Assembly: GCF_001262505.1 (NCBI RefSeq)
Contig: NZ_KQ410733.1
Coordinates: 173,462 to 237,461 of the forward strand
Reading direction: 5' to 3'
Source: Shinella sp. SUS2
GTDB taxonomy: Bacteria; Pseudomonadota; Alphaproteobacteria; Rhizobiales; Rhizobiaceae
DNA length: 64,000 nucleotides
Shown: piece after piece, positions 8,419 through 17,762 of the stretch
Position numbering within the stretch: the stretch's first letter is position 1
How the letters are laid out: each line of letters starts with the position of its first letter
The notes under the pieces: generated by a model
The model's database searches: none
The model's input: the letters and a program-made list of their open reading frames with translations, nothing else
Told to the model about the DNA's origin: nothing
Made by a program: the position numbers and the translations under genes

Positions 8419-10017
8419 ATGAAACGACTTCTTCCATCGAAATCCAGACTGGCCTTTCTCTCGCTCGCCCTCTCCGCCACGATCCTGGGCGGAGCCACCC
8501 ACCCGGCATTGGCCGAAGAGCGCGCTTTGGTGATCGCCCGTGACATGGACGTCAACTCGCTCGATCCGGCTCGCGCCTGGTGCGACACCTGCCAGATCTA
8601 CAACACCTCCGTCTACGAGCAGCTCGTGACGCTCGACAAGGACAACAAGGTGCAGCCGCTGATCGCCTCAAGCTGGGAGATCAACAAGGAACAGACCCAG
8701 CTGACCTTCAAGCTCGATCCGGCCGCAAAGTTCTCCGACGGCACGCCGGTCGAGGCCAAGGATGTGAAATGGTCGTTCGAGCGGCTGAAGAACATCAAGG
8801 GCAACGGCGCCTTCATCGCCGACCCCATCAGCTCGATCGACATTCCCGACGCGCAGACGGTCATCGTGAACCTCTCCGCGCCGAATTCGGAGTTCCTCAA
8901 CCAGGCGGCTGCGGGCTTCCTCGGCATCATCAACAGCGATGTCGCTGCCGCTAACGGCGCACTCTCGGATGCGACGGCGGTCGACAAGGACACGTCGGAA
9001 AACTGGTTCCTGAGCAACTCCGCCGGCAGCGGTCCCTTCGTCCTCGAATCCTACGAGCCGAATTCGGAACTGCGCCTGAAGCGCAACGACAATTACTGGC
9101 GCAAGGCCCCAACGATCCCGCAGGTCGTCTTCCGCCAGGTCAAGGATGCCGTGGCGCAGGCGCAGATGCTGCAGTCCGGTGCCGCCGATATCGCCATGCA
9201 GATCGACGCGGAAACCGCCAAGACGCTCGAAGGCAGCAATGTGGTGGTCGACAAGGTGCCGTCCTACAACTTTGTCTACATTGCGCTGTCGCCGGGTGCC
9301 AAGGCCAATACCGTCAAGCTGACGCCCGAGGTGCGCGAAGCCATCTCGATCGCCATCGACCGCACGTCGCTGATCGACTTTACCGTTGGCGGCGCCGGCC
9401 GTGCGATCGCAACGCCCATCCCGCTCGGCTTCCCCGGCGGCGACAACCATGAGATCCCTGCCTACAATCCGGACCGCGCCAAGGAGCTGCTGGCAGCCGC
9501 TGGCGTTGGTGACGGTTTCACGCTGAAGTCGATCTATCCGGACATGAACGTCTATGGCGTCGATTTTTCGCTGATGATGCAGAAGATCCAGCAGGATCTT
9601 GCCAAGGTGGGCATAACGGTCGAGTTGTCGCCGGTTCCCTTCGCCAACTGGCGCGAAGCCGCCAACGGCGACCATATCCCGCTGACCGCCGTCTTCTTCG
9701 CCCCGGACTTCTTCGGCACCTCGCAATATGTCGATGTCTTCGGCCTGTCGGAAGGTTCCGTCTGGGCCAAGCGGGCGGGCGGCGCGACCGATCCCTCGAT
9801 CATCAGCACCGAAACCGGCAAGCTGCGTGAACAGGCGCTCGCCGCGCCGGCCGAGGAGGCGGAAAAACTCTGGTTCGAGGCCGGTGAGCAGATGGCCAAG
9901 GCCCGGATCATCATCCCGATGGTCAGCCCCGACCTCATCCTGGCGCACAGCCCGACCGTCAAGGGCGTTCGCTACAGCGCCTGCTGCAACCTGCCGCTCG
10001 CCGAAATCACGAACTGA
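8419..10017 (+). CDS. Peptide/nickel-type ABC transporter substrate-binding protein (SBP family 5)
   Basis: 532 residues, usual length for DppA/OppA. A signal peptide is clear: MKRLLPSKSR, a hydrophobic stretch, then ATHPALAEE with cleavage near residue 33. The mature part starts with the family opening RALVIARDMDVNSLDPARAW and carries the SDGTPVEAKDVKWSFERLK signature. It follows the E1 gene by 45 bases and precedes two aminotransferase genes. The matching permease is probably the truncated gene at the left edge, so the transporter genes appear split across the island. The ligand could be an amino-acid conjugate or other amine, judged only from neighbours. Confidence 0.88.
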   Translation: MKRLLPSKSRLAFLSLALSATILGGATHPALAEERALVIARDMDVNSLDPARAWCDTCQIYNTSVYEQLVTLDKDNKVQPLIASSWEINKEQTQLTFKLDPAAKFSDGTPVEAKDVKWSFERLKNIKGNGAFIADPISSIDIPDAQTVIVNLSAPNSEFLNQAAAGFLGIINSDVAAANGALSDATAVDKDTSENWFLSNSAGSGPFVLESYEPNSELRLKRNDNYWRKAPTIPQVVFRQVKDAVAQAQMLQSGAADIAMQIDAETAKTLEGSNVVVDKVPSYNFVYIALSPGAKANTVKLTPEVREAISIAIDRTSLIDFTVGGAGRAIATPIPLGFPGGDNHEIPAYNPDRAKELLAAAGVGDGFTLKSIYPDMNVYGVDFSLMMQKIQQDLAKVGITVELSPVPFANWREAANGDHIPLTAVFFAPDFFGTSQYVDVFGLSEGSVWAKRAGGATDPSIISTETGKLREQALAAPAEEAEKLWFEAGEQMAKARIIIPMVSPDLILAHSPTVKGVRYSACCNLPLAEITN

Positions 10018-10027
10018 CCGAGCCATC

Positions 10028-10050
10028 GGGAGAGGCGAAATGCCTCTCCC
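10028..10050 (+). terminator. Intercistronic hairpin after binding-protein gene
   Basis: GGGAGAGGC (10028-10036) and GCCTCTCCC (10042-10050) form a perfect 9-bp stem with a 5-base loop. It starts 10 bases after the binding-protein stop and has no T run, so it is more likely an mRNA 3'-end stabiliser or attenuator than a full terminator. Confidence 0.6.
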
Positions 10051-10069
10051 GCCCAGGAGGACATACAAG

Positions 10070-11314
10070 ATGACAGCGAAACTGCTGAACAGCCGCGATA
10101 CGGAACTCGTCGAACGCGCCCAGCGCGTGGTGCCGAACGGCATGTGGGGACATATGGCGACCCGGGCGATCGCACCGGGCTATCCGCAATTCTTCTCGCG
10201 CTCGGACGGTTGCCGCGTCTGGGATGCGGATGGCAACGAATACATCGATTTCATGTGCGCCTGGGGGCCGAACGTGCTCGGCTATCGCCACCGGGACGTG
10301 GATGCCGCGGCTCTCGCGCGGATCGATGCGGGCGATGTCGGCAATGGTCCGACAGAGAGCATGGTGGAGCTGGCCGAACTGCTCGTCGATACGCTCGATC
10401 ATGCCGACTGGACGCTTTTCCAGAAGAACGGCACGGATGCGACGACGGCCTGCGTCACCATTGCGCGTGCGGCCACCGGGCGCCGCAAGATTCTCGTTGC
10501 CCGCGGTGCCTATCACGGCGCCGTTCCGTGGTGCTCCCCTTCGCTGCTCGGCGTGACGGCGGAAGACAGGGCCCATATCATCGTCTTCGACTATAACGAT
10601 GCTGCGAGCCTCGATGCCGCGGTCAATGCTGCGGGCGATGATCTGGCGGCTATCCTGCTGACCGCCTTCCAGCATGATGTCGGCAAGGACCAGCACCTGC
10701 CGCAAGCCGCCTTCCTCGCTCATGCGCGCAAGATCTGCGACCGTACCGGCGCGGCCCTCATCCTTGACGACGTGCGCGCGGGCTTCCGCCTCGATGTTAG
10801 GGGCAGTTGGGCGCGCTATGGGGTCAAGCCCGACCTTGCGGCCTATTCGAAGGCCATCGCCAACGGCTGGCCGCTCGCCGCCGTGGCCGGTGCGGAACGC
10901 TTCCGGGAAGGCGCAGGCAAGGTCTTCGTCACAGGCTCGTTCTGGTACGGCTCTGCTGCCATGGCGGCCGCGGTCAAGACTGTCCAGATCCTGCGGGACA
11001 GCGACGCCCTTGCGCATACGGAGGCGATGGGTGAGCGTTTCCGGACCGGCCTCTCGGAAATTTCTGCCCGGCACGGCTTCACGCTGCGGCAGACCGGTCC
11101 GGTGCAGATGCCGATGGTGCTGTTCGACGGTGACCAGGAGCTGAAGATCGCCAACGCCTTCTGCCTGGCGGCCCTCAGACGCGGCATCTATCTGCATCCC
11201 AAGCACAACATGTTCCTGTGTGCCGCCCATACGCCCGGGGATATCGACCGGGCACTCGAGGCCGCGGACGGCGCCTTCCGCGACATCGTCTCGGCGGGCG
11301 TGCTCGCCGCCTGA
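10070..11314 (+). CDS. Class III PLP aminotransferase (glutamate-1-semialdehyde aminotransferase-like)
   Basis: 414 residues from the ATG at 10070, preceded by a strong AGGAGG. Class III features are visible: RVWDADGNEYIDFMCAWGPNVLGYRH near the N terminus, LFQKNGTDATTACVTIARA, ILDDVRAGFRL with the cofactor aspartate, and the PLP lysine in AAYSKAIANGWPLAAVAG. The closest well-known relatives are GSA aminotransferase and omega-amino acid transaminases. In this island, with a peptide-type importer and a second aminotransferase, it probably removes an amino group from the imported compound. It is unlikely to be HemL for tetrapyrrole synthesis given the catabolic context. Confidence 0.85.
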   Translation: MTAKLLNSRDTELVERAQRVVPNGMWGHMATRAIAPGYPQFFSRSDGCRVWDADGNEYIDFMCAWGPNVLGYRHRDVDAAALARIDAGDVGNGPTESMVELAELLVDTLDHADWTLFQKNGTDATTACVTIARAATGRRKILVARGAYHGAVPWCSPSLLGVTAEDRAHIIVFDYNDAASLDAAVNAAGDDLAAILLTAFQHDVGKDQHLPQAAFLAHARKICDRTGAALILDDVRAGFRLDVRGSWARYGVKPDLAAYSKAIANGWPLAAVAGAERFREGAGKVFVTGSFWYGSAAMAAAVKTVQILRDSDALAHTEAMGERFRTGLSEISARHGFTLRQTGPVQMPMVLFDGDQELKIANAFCLAALRRGIYLHPKHNMFLCAAHTPGDIDRALEAADGAFRDIVSAGVLAA

Positions 11315-11392
11315 ACGTCGCCGCCCCGACCCTGCATGCCGCCTGTGGGCGGCGTGCACCGGCGTGTCACCCCTTTTTCGAGGAGGGCCATC

Positions 11393-12367
11393 ATGTCCTA
11401 TACGGACCACATTTTCGACGACTATCGCCTGCGCGTGAAAGCGCTCGAAGCGAGCGACAATCCATTCGCCAAGGGCATCGCCTATATCGCCGGGGAATAC
11501 GTCCCGCTGCACGAGGCACGCATTCCGATCCTCGACCAGGGTTTCCTGCATTCGGATCTGACCTACGACGTGCCGGCCGTCTGGAACGGCCGGTTCTTCC
11601 GGCTGGAGGATCATCTCGACCGTTTCGAAAAGAGCTGCGCCCAGTTGCGCCTCAAGAGCCCTCTGTCGCGGGAGGAAATCCGCGATCGGCTCGTCGAGAT
11701 GACGGTCAAGAGCGGTATCCGCGATGCCTATGTCATGATGATCGTGACCCGCGGCCTGCGCTTCGTGCGCCAGTATGCGCCCGAGGAGTGCGACAATTTC
11801 TGCTATCTCATGGTCATGCCCTATCTCTGGGTCATGGACGAGGCGACGCAGAAGAACGGTGGCAGCGCGGTCATCACCCGCACGGTCCGCCGCGTGCCGC
11901 CGGGCGCCATCGACCCGACCGTCAAGAACCTGCAATGGGGCGATTTCACCCGCGGCCTGATGGAGGCGCGTGATCGCGGCGCGATGTACCCGATTCTGAC
12001 CGATGGCGACGCGAACCTCACCGAAGGCTCGGGCTTCAATGTCATCCTGATCAAGGACGGCAAGCTCTACACGCCGAGAAAGGGCGTGCTGGAAGGCGTG
12101 ACGCGCAAATCGGTGCTCGCGGTCGCCGAGAAGCTCGGATACCCCTACACGATCGACGATGTGCCGGTGGAACTCGCCTACCAGTGCGACGAGATCCTCT
12201 TCGTCACGACTGCCGGCGGCGTCATGCCGATCACCACGCTTGATGGCCAACCGGTCGGTGACGGTCAGGTCGGCCCCATCAGCAAGGCCCTCTGGAAGGG
12301 CTACTGGGACGCTCATGCAGATCCGGAGCTGAGTTTCGCTGTCGAAGACTATCGAGCTGGCGGCTGA
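11393..12367 (+). CDS. Class IV PLP aminotransferase (BCAT / D-amino acid transaminase fold)
   Basis: 324 residues from the ATG at 11393 with AGGAGGG upstream; earlier in-frame starts lack an RBS. Typical class IV elements are [46 protein letters not shown] (PLP lysine region), [15 protein letters not shown] and [22 protein letters not shown]. Members include branched-chain aminotransferase, D-alanine transaminase and (R)-amine transaminases. The spacing of 78 bases and same strand as the class III gene suggest the same transcript. The nearly adjacent convergent kinase fragment marks the end of the IclR island. Substrate unknown. Confidence 0.83.
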   Translation: MSYTDHIFDDYRLRVKALEASDNPFAKGIAYIAGEYVPLHEARIPILDQGFLHSDLTYDVPAVWNGRFFRLEDHLDRFEKSCAQLRLKSPLSREEIRDRLVEMTVKSGIRDAYVMMIVTRGLRFVRQYAPEECDNFCYLMVMPYLWVMDEATQKNGGSAVITRTVRRVPPGAIDPTVKNLQWGDFTRGLMEARDRGAMYPILTDGDANLTEGSGFNVILIKDGKLYTPRKGVLEGVTRKSVLAVAEKLGYPYTIDDVPVELAYQCDEILFVTTAGGVMPITTLDGQPVGDGQVGPISKALWKGYWDAHADPELSFAVEDYRAGG

Positions 12368-12405
12368 CCCCCCTGCCCTGCGGCAAGCCGGAATGCCCGG
12401 CAGGA

Positions 12406-13483
12406 TCAGCCCGTTCTGAACGGCATTGTGAGCGATGCCCGGAACCGCCCGGGCGCGACAGGCCCTGCAGCCAGGAAAGCGCCGGCGGGAAAGTGGGTTT
12501 TGACGCGATGGGCAACATTGGCAAGGCCGATGCCGAGGCCAACTTTGCCAGTTGCGGCGGCTGCGACGTCGTTTTCTACCGACACGCAGAGCATCGGCCC
12601 TGTCCTGACCGCGCTGACATGGATTTCGGCCCTGCCGGTCGAGGAGCCGACGCCATGTTTCACGGCGTTTTCGATCAGAGGCTGCAAGATCAGGCTGGGA
12701 ACCATGGCGTCGTTGAGTTCGGCCGGAATGTCGATGCGGACGGTCATCCGGTCTGAGAACCGCTCCTTCTCGATGTCGAGATACTCCTTCTGAAGGGCCA
12801 TTTCAATCGACGAGCCGCAACTCCCGCAAAGGGTCGAGCTGCAATGTCGAGCGGAGGAAGGCCGAGAGCGACATGATCATCCGCTCGGCGCGCTGCGAGG
12901 CGCCTTCTTCGACGAGGCCGGTAATCGAGTTGAGCGTGTTGAAGAGGAAGTGTGGGTTTATCTGGTAGTGCAGCGCGCGCATCTGTGCGGCGAGAGCTTC
13001 CTCCCGCGTGGCCAACAGCTTCAGGTCCCGGTCGCGCACGTCGATAAGGTTGAGCAGCGCGACGAAGAGAAACGACCAGCCGAAGAAGATCGACATGCGG
13101 TAGCAGACCGCATAGCCGTATTCCCTGAGATCGAACGGCGTCGCGGCCGGCAGCATGATCAGACTGTAGAGGTAGTAGTCGAGCAGCGACATGCCGAGGG
13201 AGCTGAAAAGCGAGAGGAGCAGGCACGCGAGAAGCTGCACGCTGTAGGGCTGCCGCCGGATGCGGCTGAGCAGATAGGCGAAAAGGATCGCCAGCAGGAC
13301 GAAAACCACCTCGAGGACGAGTTTTCCCAGGATGGGTTTGATCGGGTTGTCGCCGATGGAAAACCATGTGGGGCTGCTGATCAGGAACTCGGCCGCGGCA
13401 TAGACGAGAGCAAGGCGCACGGTTAGCGCAGGCAGCCCGGCGCCATCCAGAATGCCGGCGGAAGGGACGGAGATCTCTTTCAT
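12406..13483 (-). pseudogene. LytS/YehU-type sensor histidine kinase split by a 1-nt frameshift
   Basis: The first frame (ATG 13483 or GTG 13498, stop at 12803) encodes four to five membrane segments, a linker helix and the histidine box LHYQINPHFLFNTLNSITGLV. It ends ...RELRLVD-stop. The second frame (ATG 12801 to 12406) starts MALQKEYLDIEKERF and carries the N box LQPLIENAVKHG and G box GLGIGLANVAHRV. Dropping one A from the AA at 12805-12806 joins them as LRLVDEMALQKEYLDIE, the normal family sequence. The upstream TGA and the downstream ATG are one base apart, so coupled re-initiation could make two polypeptides. No LytTR response regulator lies nearby. A sequencing error is also possible. 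Confidence 0.8.
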
Positions 13484-13577
13484 GCATAACCCTGTCACGT
13501 TCGGTCCGCGGGTCTGTCCGGCTCAGGCTTAATCCGTCGGGTCAGTTGGGGCGAGCGATTTCAGGCGCCGGCGCCTG

Positions 13578-14813
13578 TCAGGCGGATTGCCGTCGCGCGG
13601 CCGGCCTTTGCCGGACGGTGTTGTAGCGCTCCAGCAGGCGATCGGCCTTTGCCGGCGCAAAAAGATCGTCCAGCAGCAGATGCGCTGCACCGAAAAGCGC
13701 GCCATCCTCGCGCACGGTGGAGAGCACGATGGAGAGATCGCGGGTCGCGAGCGGCAGACAGCGTTGGTAGACGAGCTCGCGGATGCCTGAAAGCATCAGG
13801 TCTCCGCCGCGTGCCAGAGTGCCGCCTATTACGATGAGACTCGGATTGATGATGCTGACGACGTCGGAAATGACTTCGCCAATCGTGCGGCCGGCGGCGC
13901 GCAGCAGCATCAGGGCCTCGGGTTTACGCTGTTCGACGAGGTCGATCACGTCGCGGGCGGTCTCGGCGCGAAAACCGCGAGCCGAGAGGTCTCGGGCGAT
14001 CGCCCAGCCGGCGGCGCGCGCCTCCACGCAGCCGAATTTGCCGCAGCGGCAGAGCGGTGCGTCTTCGGAGAGGAACTGGATGTGGCCGATATCGCCGGCC
14101 GCGCCCTGCGCTCCGCGAAACAGCCGCCCGCCGGCAATCATGCCGCTGCCCATGCCCGTCCCGACTTTCACGAAGAGCATGTCGTCCACCGCGGGGAAGC
14201 GGCGTTTGTGTTCGCAGATCGTCATGAGGTTCACGTCGTTCTCGACATAAACGGGTACGTCGAAGCGCGTGTTGAGGTGCCCGATGATGTCGAACTCGTC
14301 CCAGCCGGGCAGGACCGAGGGGCCGACGACGCAGCCACGCTTGAAATCGACGGGTGTCGGCAGGCTGAGGCTGATGCCGAGAAAGAAGCCGTGCGTCTCC
14401 TTGGCTTCCGAGGCCAGGGCGTCGAAAGCGTCGCCGATCTGCGCCAGTGTCGCCTCCGGGCCGCTCGCGACGGAAAAGGGCAATGTCGTCTGGGCGAGGA
14501 TCGACGGCGTCAGGTCCATGGCGGCGAGGTGGATATGCGTTTCGCCGATATTGGCGACGAGGAGAAAGCCGCCCGCCGCGTTGATTGCCAGCACCCGGGT
14601 CGGTCTGCCGCCGCTCGGCAGGGTCTTTTCCGTTTCGCGAACGAGGCCGCTGGCGAGCAGCGCGTTGAGCCGCTGTGTCACCGTCACGCGGGAGAGGCCC
14701 GAAGCGGCGAGAAGCTCGGCCCGTGAAGCAGCACCGCCGCTGGCGATCAGCGACAGGATGCCGCCCGCGCCGTCAAGCGTTGGTCTGTCGTGCCCGTCGT
14801 CCGTGCGCGCCAT
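13578..14813 (-). CDS. ROK-family transcriptional regulator
   Basis: 411 residues. An N-terminal winged HTH (ASRAELLAASGLSRVTVTQRLNALLASGLV) precedes a ROK sugar-kinase-like domain with the zinc-binding CRCGKFGCVEA motif and the VKVGTGMGSGMIAGG region. ACAGGAG stands upstream of the ATG. It is divergent from the FGGY kinase gene. Palindromic and repeated TACATAA-type sites lie in the shared gap and again before the sugar-binding protein, so it is the probable regulator of the 15-21.6 kb island, with a sugar as inducer. Confidence 0.9.
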   Translation of the reverse strand: MARTDDGHDRPTLDGAGGILSLIASGGAASRAELLAASGLSRVTVTQRLNALLASGLVRETEKTLPSGGRPTRVLAINAAGGFLLVANIGETHIHLAAMDLTPSILAQTTLPFSVASGPEATLAQIGDAFDALASEAKETHGFFLGISLSLPTPVDFKRGCVVGPSVLPGWDEFDIIGHLNTRFDVPVYVENDVNLMTICEHKRRFPAVDDMLFVKVGTGMGSGMIAGGRLFRGAQGAAGDIGHIQFLSEDAPLCRCGKFGCVEARAAGWAIARDLSARGFRAETARDVIDLVEQRKPEALMLLRAAGRTIGEVISDVVSIINPSLIVIGGTLARGGDLMLSGIRELVYQRCLPLATRDLSIVLSTVREDGALFGAAHLLLDDLFAPAKADRLLERYNTVRQRPAARRQSA

Positions 14814-14889
14814 GCAAAACTCCTGTTTCCCGACCGGTTTAGCGACAAAGGTGCATGAGATAAAGCACGGAGTTTTTCTGTCGCGTGGA

Positions 14890-14936
14890 CTTATGTAAGA
14901 TAATATACATAAGATTGCTATTTATGTATGTATTTG
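14890..14936. promoter_or_regulatory. Candidate ROK operator cluster
   Basis: CTTATGTA (14890-14897) and TACATAAG (14906-14913) form a perfect dyad with 8-base spacing. It is followed by TTTATGTATGTATTTG (14921-14936), whose complement resembles CAAAACATACATAATT at 16564-16579. The region is AT-rich in a GC-rich neighbourhood and lies between the divergent ROK and kinase genes. Confidence 0.5.
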
Positions 14937-14971
14937 TGTATATGGGGCATCAGCGTTTGGAGAGGCGCCGC

Positions 14972-16537
14972 GTGACCACCTATCTCATCGGACTGGACTA
15001 CGGATCGGAATCGGCGCGGGGCGTGCTGGTGGAGGTCGAAAGTGGGCGACAGGTGGCGCAGCACGTCCATCCCTATCGGCACGGCATCATGACACGGCAG
15101 CTGCCGGGCGGAACGCCGCTGCCACCGGATTTCGCGCTGCAGAATGCCGAGGATTATACAGAGGCTGCCTTCGAGATTCTTTCCCGGCTCGGGCGGGGGC
15201 GCACCGTCGCGGGGGTCGGCCTTGGCTTTACCGCGAGCTCGCCCCTGCCCGCCCGGGCCGATGGCGTGCCGCTCTCACGTCTCCACCCCGACGCGCCGCA
15301 CGCCTATGTCAAGCTGTGGAAGCACAATGCGCAAACCTATGCCGATGCGATCAATGCTCGTCCGGGCCCGTTCCTCGCCAATTTCGGCGGGCGGGTTTCC
15401 GGTGAATGGCTGCTGGCGAAAGCGGCTCAGATCGCCGCGGAGGCGCCGATGCTCTGGGCGGAGACGGACCGCTTCATCGAGGGCGGTGACTGGCTCGCCT
15501 GGCAGTTGACGGGGCGGGAGGCCCGCGGTCTCGGGTTCGCCGCCTACAAGGCGCAGTTTTCCGCCGCGGCCGGCTATCCACAGGGTGTTGTAGAGGACCT
15601 TGACCGGCGGCTGGCGACGCCGCTCCCCGTCGGTTCGCCCGCTGGGCCACTTTCGCCGCAATGGCGGGATCTGACCGGGATCGAAGGGCCGGCAATCGTC
15701 GCCGTCGCGGTCATCGATTCCCATGTCATGCTGCCGGCGATTGGCGGTGTGACGCCTGGCGCCTTCGTCGGGGCGCTCGGCACTTCGGCTGCCTACCTCT
15801 ATCTCAGCGACGTCTACCGGCCTTTGCCGCCGGGCATCGAGGGCGTCGCCTTCGACGGCTCCATGCGCCAACTCTGGTGCTACGAGGCTGGCCAGCCCAG
15901 TTTCGGCGACACGCTTGCATGGTTCGTGCGCGCTTTTCCCCGTGGGGCGGACAGAGAGGACAGCTTTCGCATCTACAACGCCGAGGCGGCGGAACTCCCG
16001 CCGGTGGCGGGGCGGCTTGTCGCGCTCGATTGGCTCGGCGGCAACCGCGTTCCCTATGCGGACGGCGCGCTTTCCGGGCTCCTTGCGGGCCTGACGCGGG
16101 AGACGACAGCGGCGGAAATCTACCTCGCGCTGATGGAAAGCCTCTGTTTCGGCGCGCGGGCGATCTACGACCTTTTTCCCGCCGGCGGGCTGCCGGCCGA
16201 GCGCGTGCTGATGGCGAGCGGTCTCGCCAGGGCCAATCCCCTGCTGATCCAGATCATGGCCGATGTGCTCGACCATCCTGTCGAGGTGCCTGAAATCGCC
16301 AATGCCACCGCCGTCGGTGCAGCGATCCATGGCGCGGTGGCGGCCGGAACCGTTGCCACTTACGCCGAAGGTGCGGAGCGGTTTGGTGCGCAGAGCGTCG
16401 GTCAGGTCTTGCCCCGCGCCGCTCACGCCCGGCGCTATCAGAAGGCCTATGAGATCTACCAGCGGCTGGCGGCTGGTGATGAGGTGCATGCAGGGCTTCG
16501 GGCCCTGCGGGGGCTGGAAACCAGCCCGTTGGTGTGA
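14972..16537 (+). CDS. FGGY carbohydrate kinase (ribulokinase-like)
   Basis: 521 residues from the GTG at 14972, chosen because GGAGAGG ends six bases upstream; the ATG at 14942 has no RBS. The N-terminal phosphate loop LIGLDYGSESARGVLVEV, the VKLWKHNAQ region characteristic of ribulokinases and the C-terminal MASGLARANPLLIQIMAD / IANATAVGAAIHGAV ATP-site elements are present. It should phosphorylate a ketopentose or similar sugar delivered by the ABC transporter encoded just downstream. Its own transcript probably continues into, or is co-regulated with, the transporter. L- or D-ribulose is the family expectation, not proved. Confidence 0.85.
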   Translation: MTTYLIGLDYGSESARGVLVEVESGRQVAQHVHPYRHGIMTRQLPGGTPLPPDFALQNAEDYTEAAFEILSRLGRGRTVAGVGLGFTASSPLPARADGVPLSRLHPDAPHAYVKLWKHNAQTYADAINARPGPFLANFGGRVSGEWLLAKAAQIAAEAPMLWAETDRFIEGGDWLAWQLTGREARGLGFAAYKAQFSAAAGYPQGVVEDLDRRLATPLPVGSPAGPLSPQWRDLTGIEGPAIVAVAVIDSHVMLPAIGGVTPGAFVGALGTSAAYLYLSDVYRPLPPGIEGVAFDGSMRQLWCYEAGQPSFGDTLAWFVRAFPRGADREDSFRIYNAEAAELPPVAGRLVALDWLGGNRVPYADGALSGLLAGLTRETTAAEIYLALMESLCFGARAIYDLFPAGGLPAERVLMASGLARANPLLIQIMADVLDHPVEVPEIANATAVGAAIHGAVAAGTVATYAEGAERFGAQSVGQVLPRAAHARRYQKAYEIYQRLAAGDEVHAGLRALRGLETSPLV

Positions 16538-16546
16538 CGAAATTAT

Positions 16547-16613
16547 TTTTGGATAAAAATATACAAAACATACATAATTGGCATTTGACTTTATCCAAAA
16601 GAGATGACCTAAT
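16547..16613 (+). promoter_or_regulatory. Promoter and operator region before the sugar-binding protein
   Basis: A perfect 11-bp inverted repeat, TTTTGGATAAA (16547-16557) and TTTATCCAAAA (16590-16600), flanks CAAAACATACATAATT (16564-16579). A fair sigma-70-type promoter overlaps its right side: TTGACT (16585-16590), 17 bases, CCTAAT (16608-16613). The layout suggests a separately regulated transcript for the transporter genes. Confidence 0.5.
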
Positions 16614-16694
16614 CCCCTTGGCCTTTGAGGAGAGGTCATGCCCGCCAGAAGAGCCGGAAGGGCTCTGCGGCGCCGTTGGATCTGGGAGGATTTC

Positions 16695-17684
16695 ATGTCG
16701 CTTCATCGCATTCGCGCATCCGCGTATTCCGCCGCCGCCTTGGCGCTCGGCCTCGCCCTTGGCGCAGGTGCCGCAAACGCCCAGGAGGTCATTGTCGGCC
16801 TCGTCACGAAAACCGAGGTCAATCCGTTCTTCGTCAAGATGCGTCAGGCCGCCGAGGCCCGCGCCACGGAAAAGGGCGTCAAGCTGATCGCCCGCGCCGG
16901 CAAGTTCGACGGCGACAACGAAGGGCAGGTCGCCGCGATCGAGGACCTGATCAGCGCCGGAGCCAAGGGCATCCTGGTCACGCCGAACAACTCGTCGGGC
17001 ATGCTCGACGTCATCAAGAAAGCCCGCGAGGCCGGCGTTCTGGTCATTGCGCTCGACACGGCGACGGATCCGGCCGACGCCGTCGATGCCACCTTCGCCA
17101 CGGACAATTTCGAAGCCGGCGTGCAGCAGGGCGCCTATGCCCGCAAGGCGATGGGTGACAAGAAGGCCGTCGTCGCCATGCTTGACGGCACGCCGGGCGG
17201 CACGGTCGATACCTTCCGCCATGACGGCTACCTGAAGGGCTTCGGCATCGCCGAGGGCGACCCATCGATCGCGGGCGCGGCCATCACCAACGGCGCGCAG
17301 GACAAGGGCCAGGTCGGCATGGAGAACCTGCTCTCCAAGAACGGCGAGATCAATGCGGTCTACACGATCAATGAACCGGCTGCGGCCGGCGCCTATGCAG
17401 CGCTGAAATCCTTCGGCAAGGAAGCCGATGTGATGCTCACCTCGATCGACGGTGGCTGCGCCGGCGTGCGCGACGTGAAGGATGGCAAGATCGCCGCGAC
17501 CGTCATGCAGTTCCCCTACAAGATGGCTTCCATGGGCGTCGATGCTGTCGTGGAGTACGCAGCCTCCGGCAAGAAGCCGAGCGGTTTCGTCAACACCGGC
17601 TCCTTCCTGATCACCGACAAGCCCGTCGAGGGCCTGGAATCGAAGGACACGGCCTGGGGGCTTGAAAACTGCTGGGGTGACTGA
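16695..17684 (+). CDS. Ribose-type ABC transporter substrate-binding protein
   Basis: 329 residues from the ATG at 16695 (GGGAGGA four bases upstream); a longer frame starting at 16638 has no RBS and would mask the signal peptide. The signal peptide runs to about residue 30 (ALALGLALGAGAANAQ). The mature protein has the periplasmic-binding-protein type 1 fold of RbsB: VIVGLVTKTEVNPFFVKMRQAAE, LITPNNSSGMLD-like loop, and the C-terminal SIDGGCAGVRDVKDGKIAATVMQFP. It captures a monosaccharide in the periplasm for the permease and ATPase that follow. The next gene begins after 78 bases that hold an imperfect GC-rich hairpin. Confidence 0.9.
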   Translation: MSLHRIRASAYSAAALALGLALGAGAANAQEVIVGLVTKTEVNPFFVKMRQAAEARATEKGVKLIARAGKFDGDNEGQVAAIEDLISAGAKGILVTPNNSSGMLDVIKKAREAGVLVIALDTATDPADAVDATFATDNFEAGVQQGAYARKAMGDKKAVVAMLDGTPGGTVDTFRHDGYLKGFGIAEGDPSIAGAAITNGAQDKGQVGMENLLSKNGEINAVYTINEPAAAGAYAALKSFGKEADVMLTSIDGGCAGVRDVKDGKIAATVMQFPYKMASMGVDAVVEYAASGKKPSGFVNTGSFLITDKPVEGLESKDTAWGLENCWGD

Positions 17685-17762
17685 TCTTCTTTCTCCCGGC
17701 GGGACCGCGCGCGGCCGAGCGTCGCCGCGGGCCTGACCGGGTGATCGGCCGCGCAAAACCTG

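Noticed and set aside
6124..8502. 792-codon minus-strand frame opposite the E1 gene
   Set aside because: Shadow frame caused by high GC; low-complexity Asp/Arg/His-rich translation without domains, while the plus strand has complete thiamine enzyme motifs.
10007..12316. Long minus-strand open frame (769 codons) opposite the aminotransferase genes
   Set aside because: It is the antisense shadow of two well-supported aminotransferase genes with strong RBS and cofactor motifs; its own translation has no recognisable domain.
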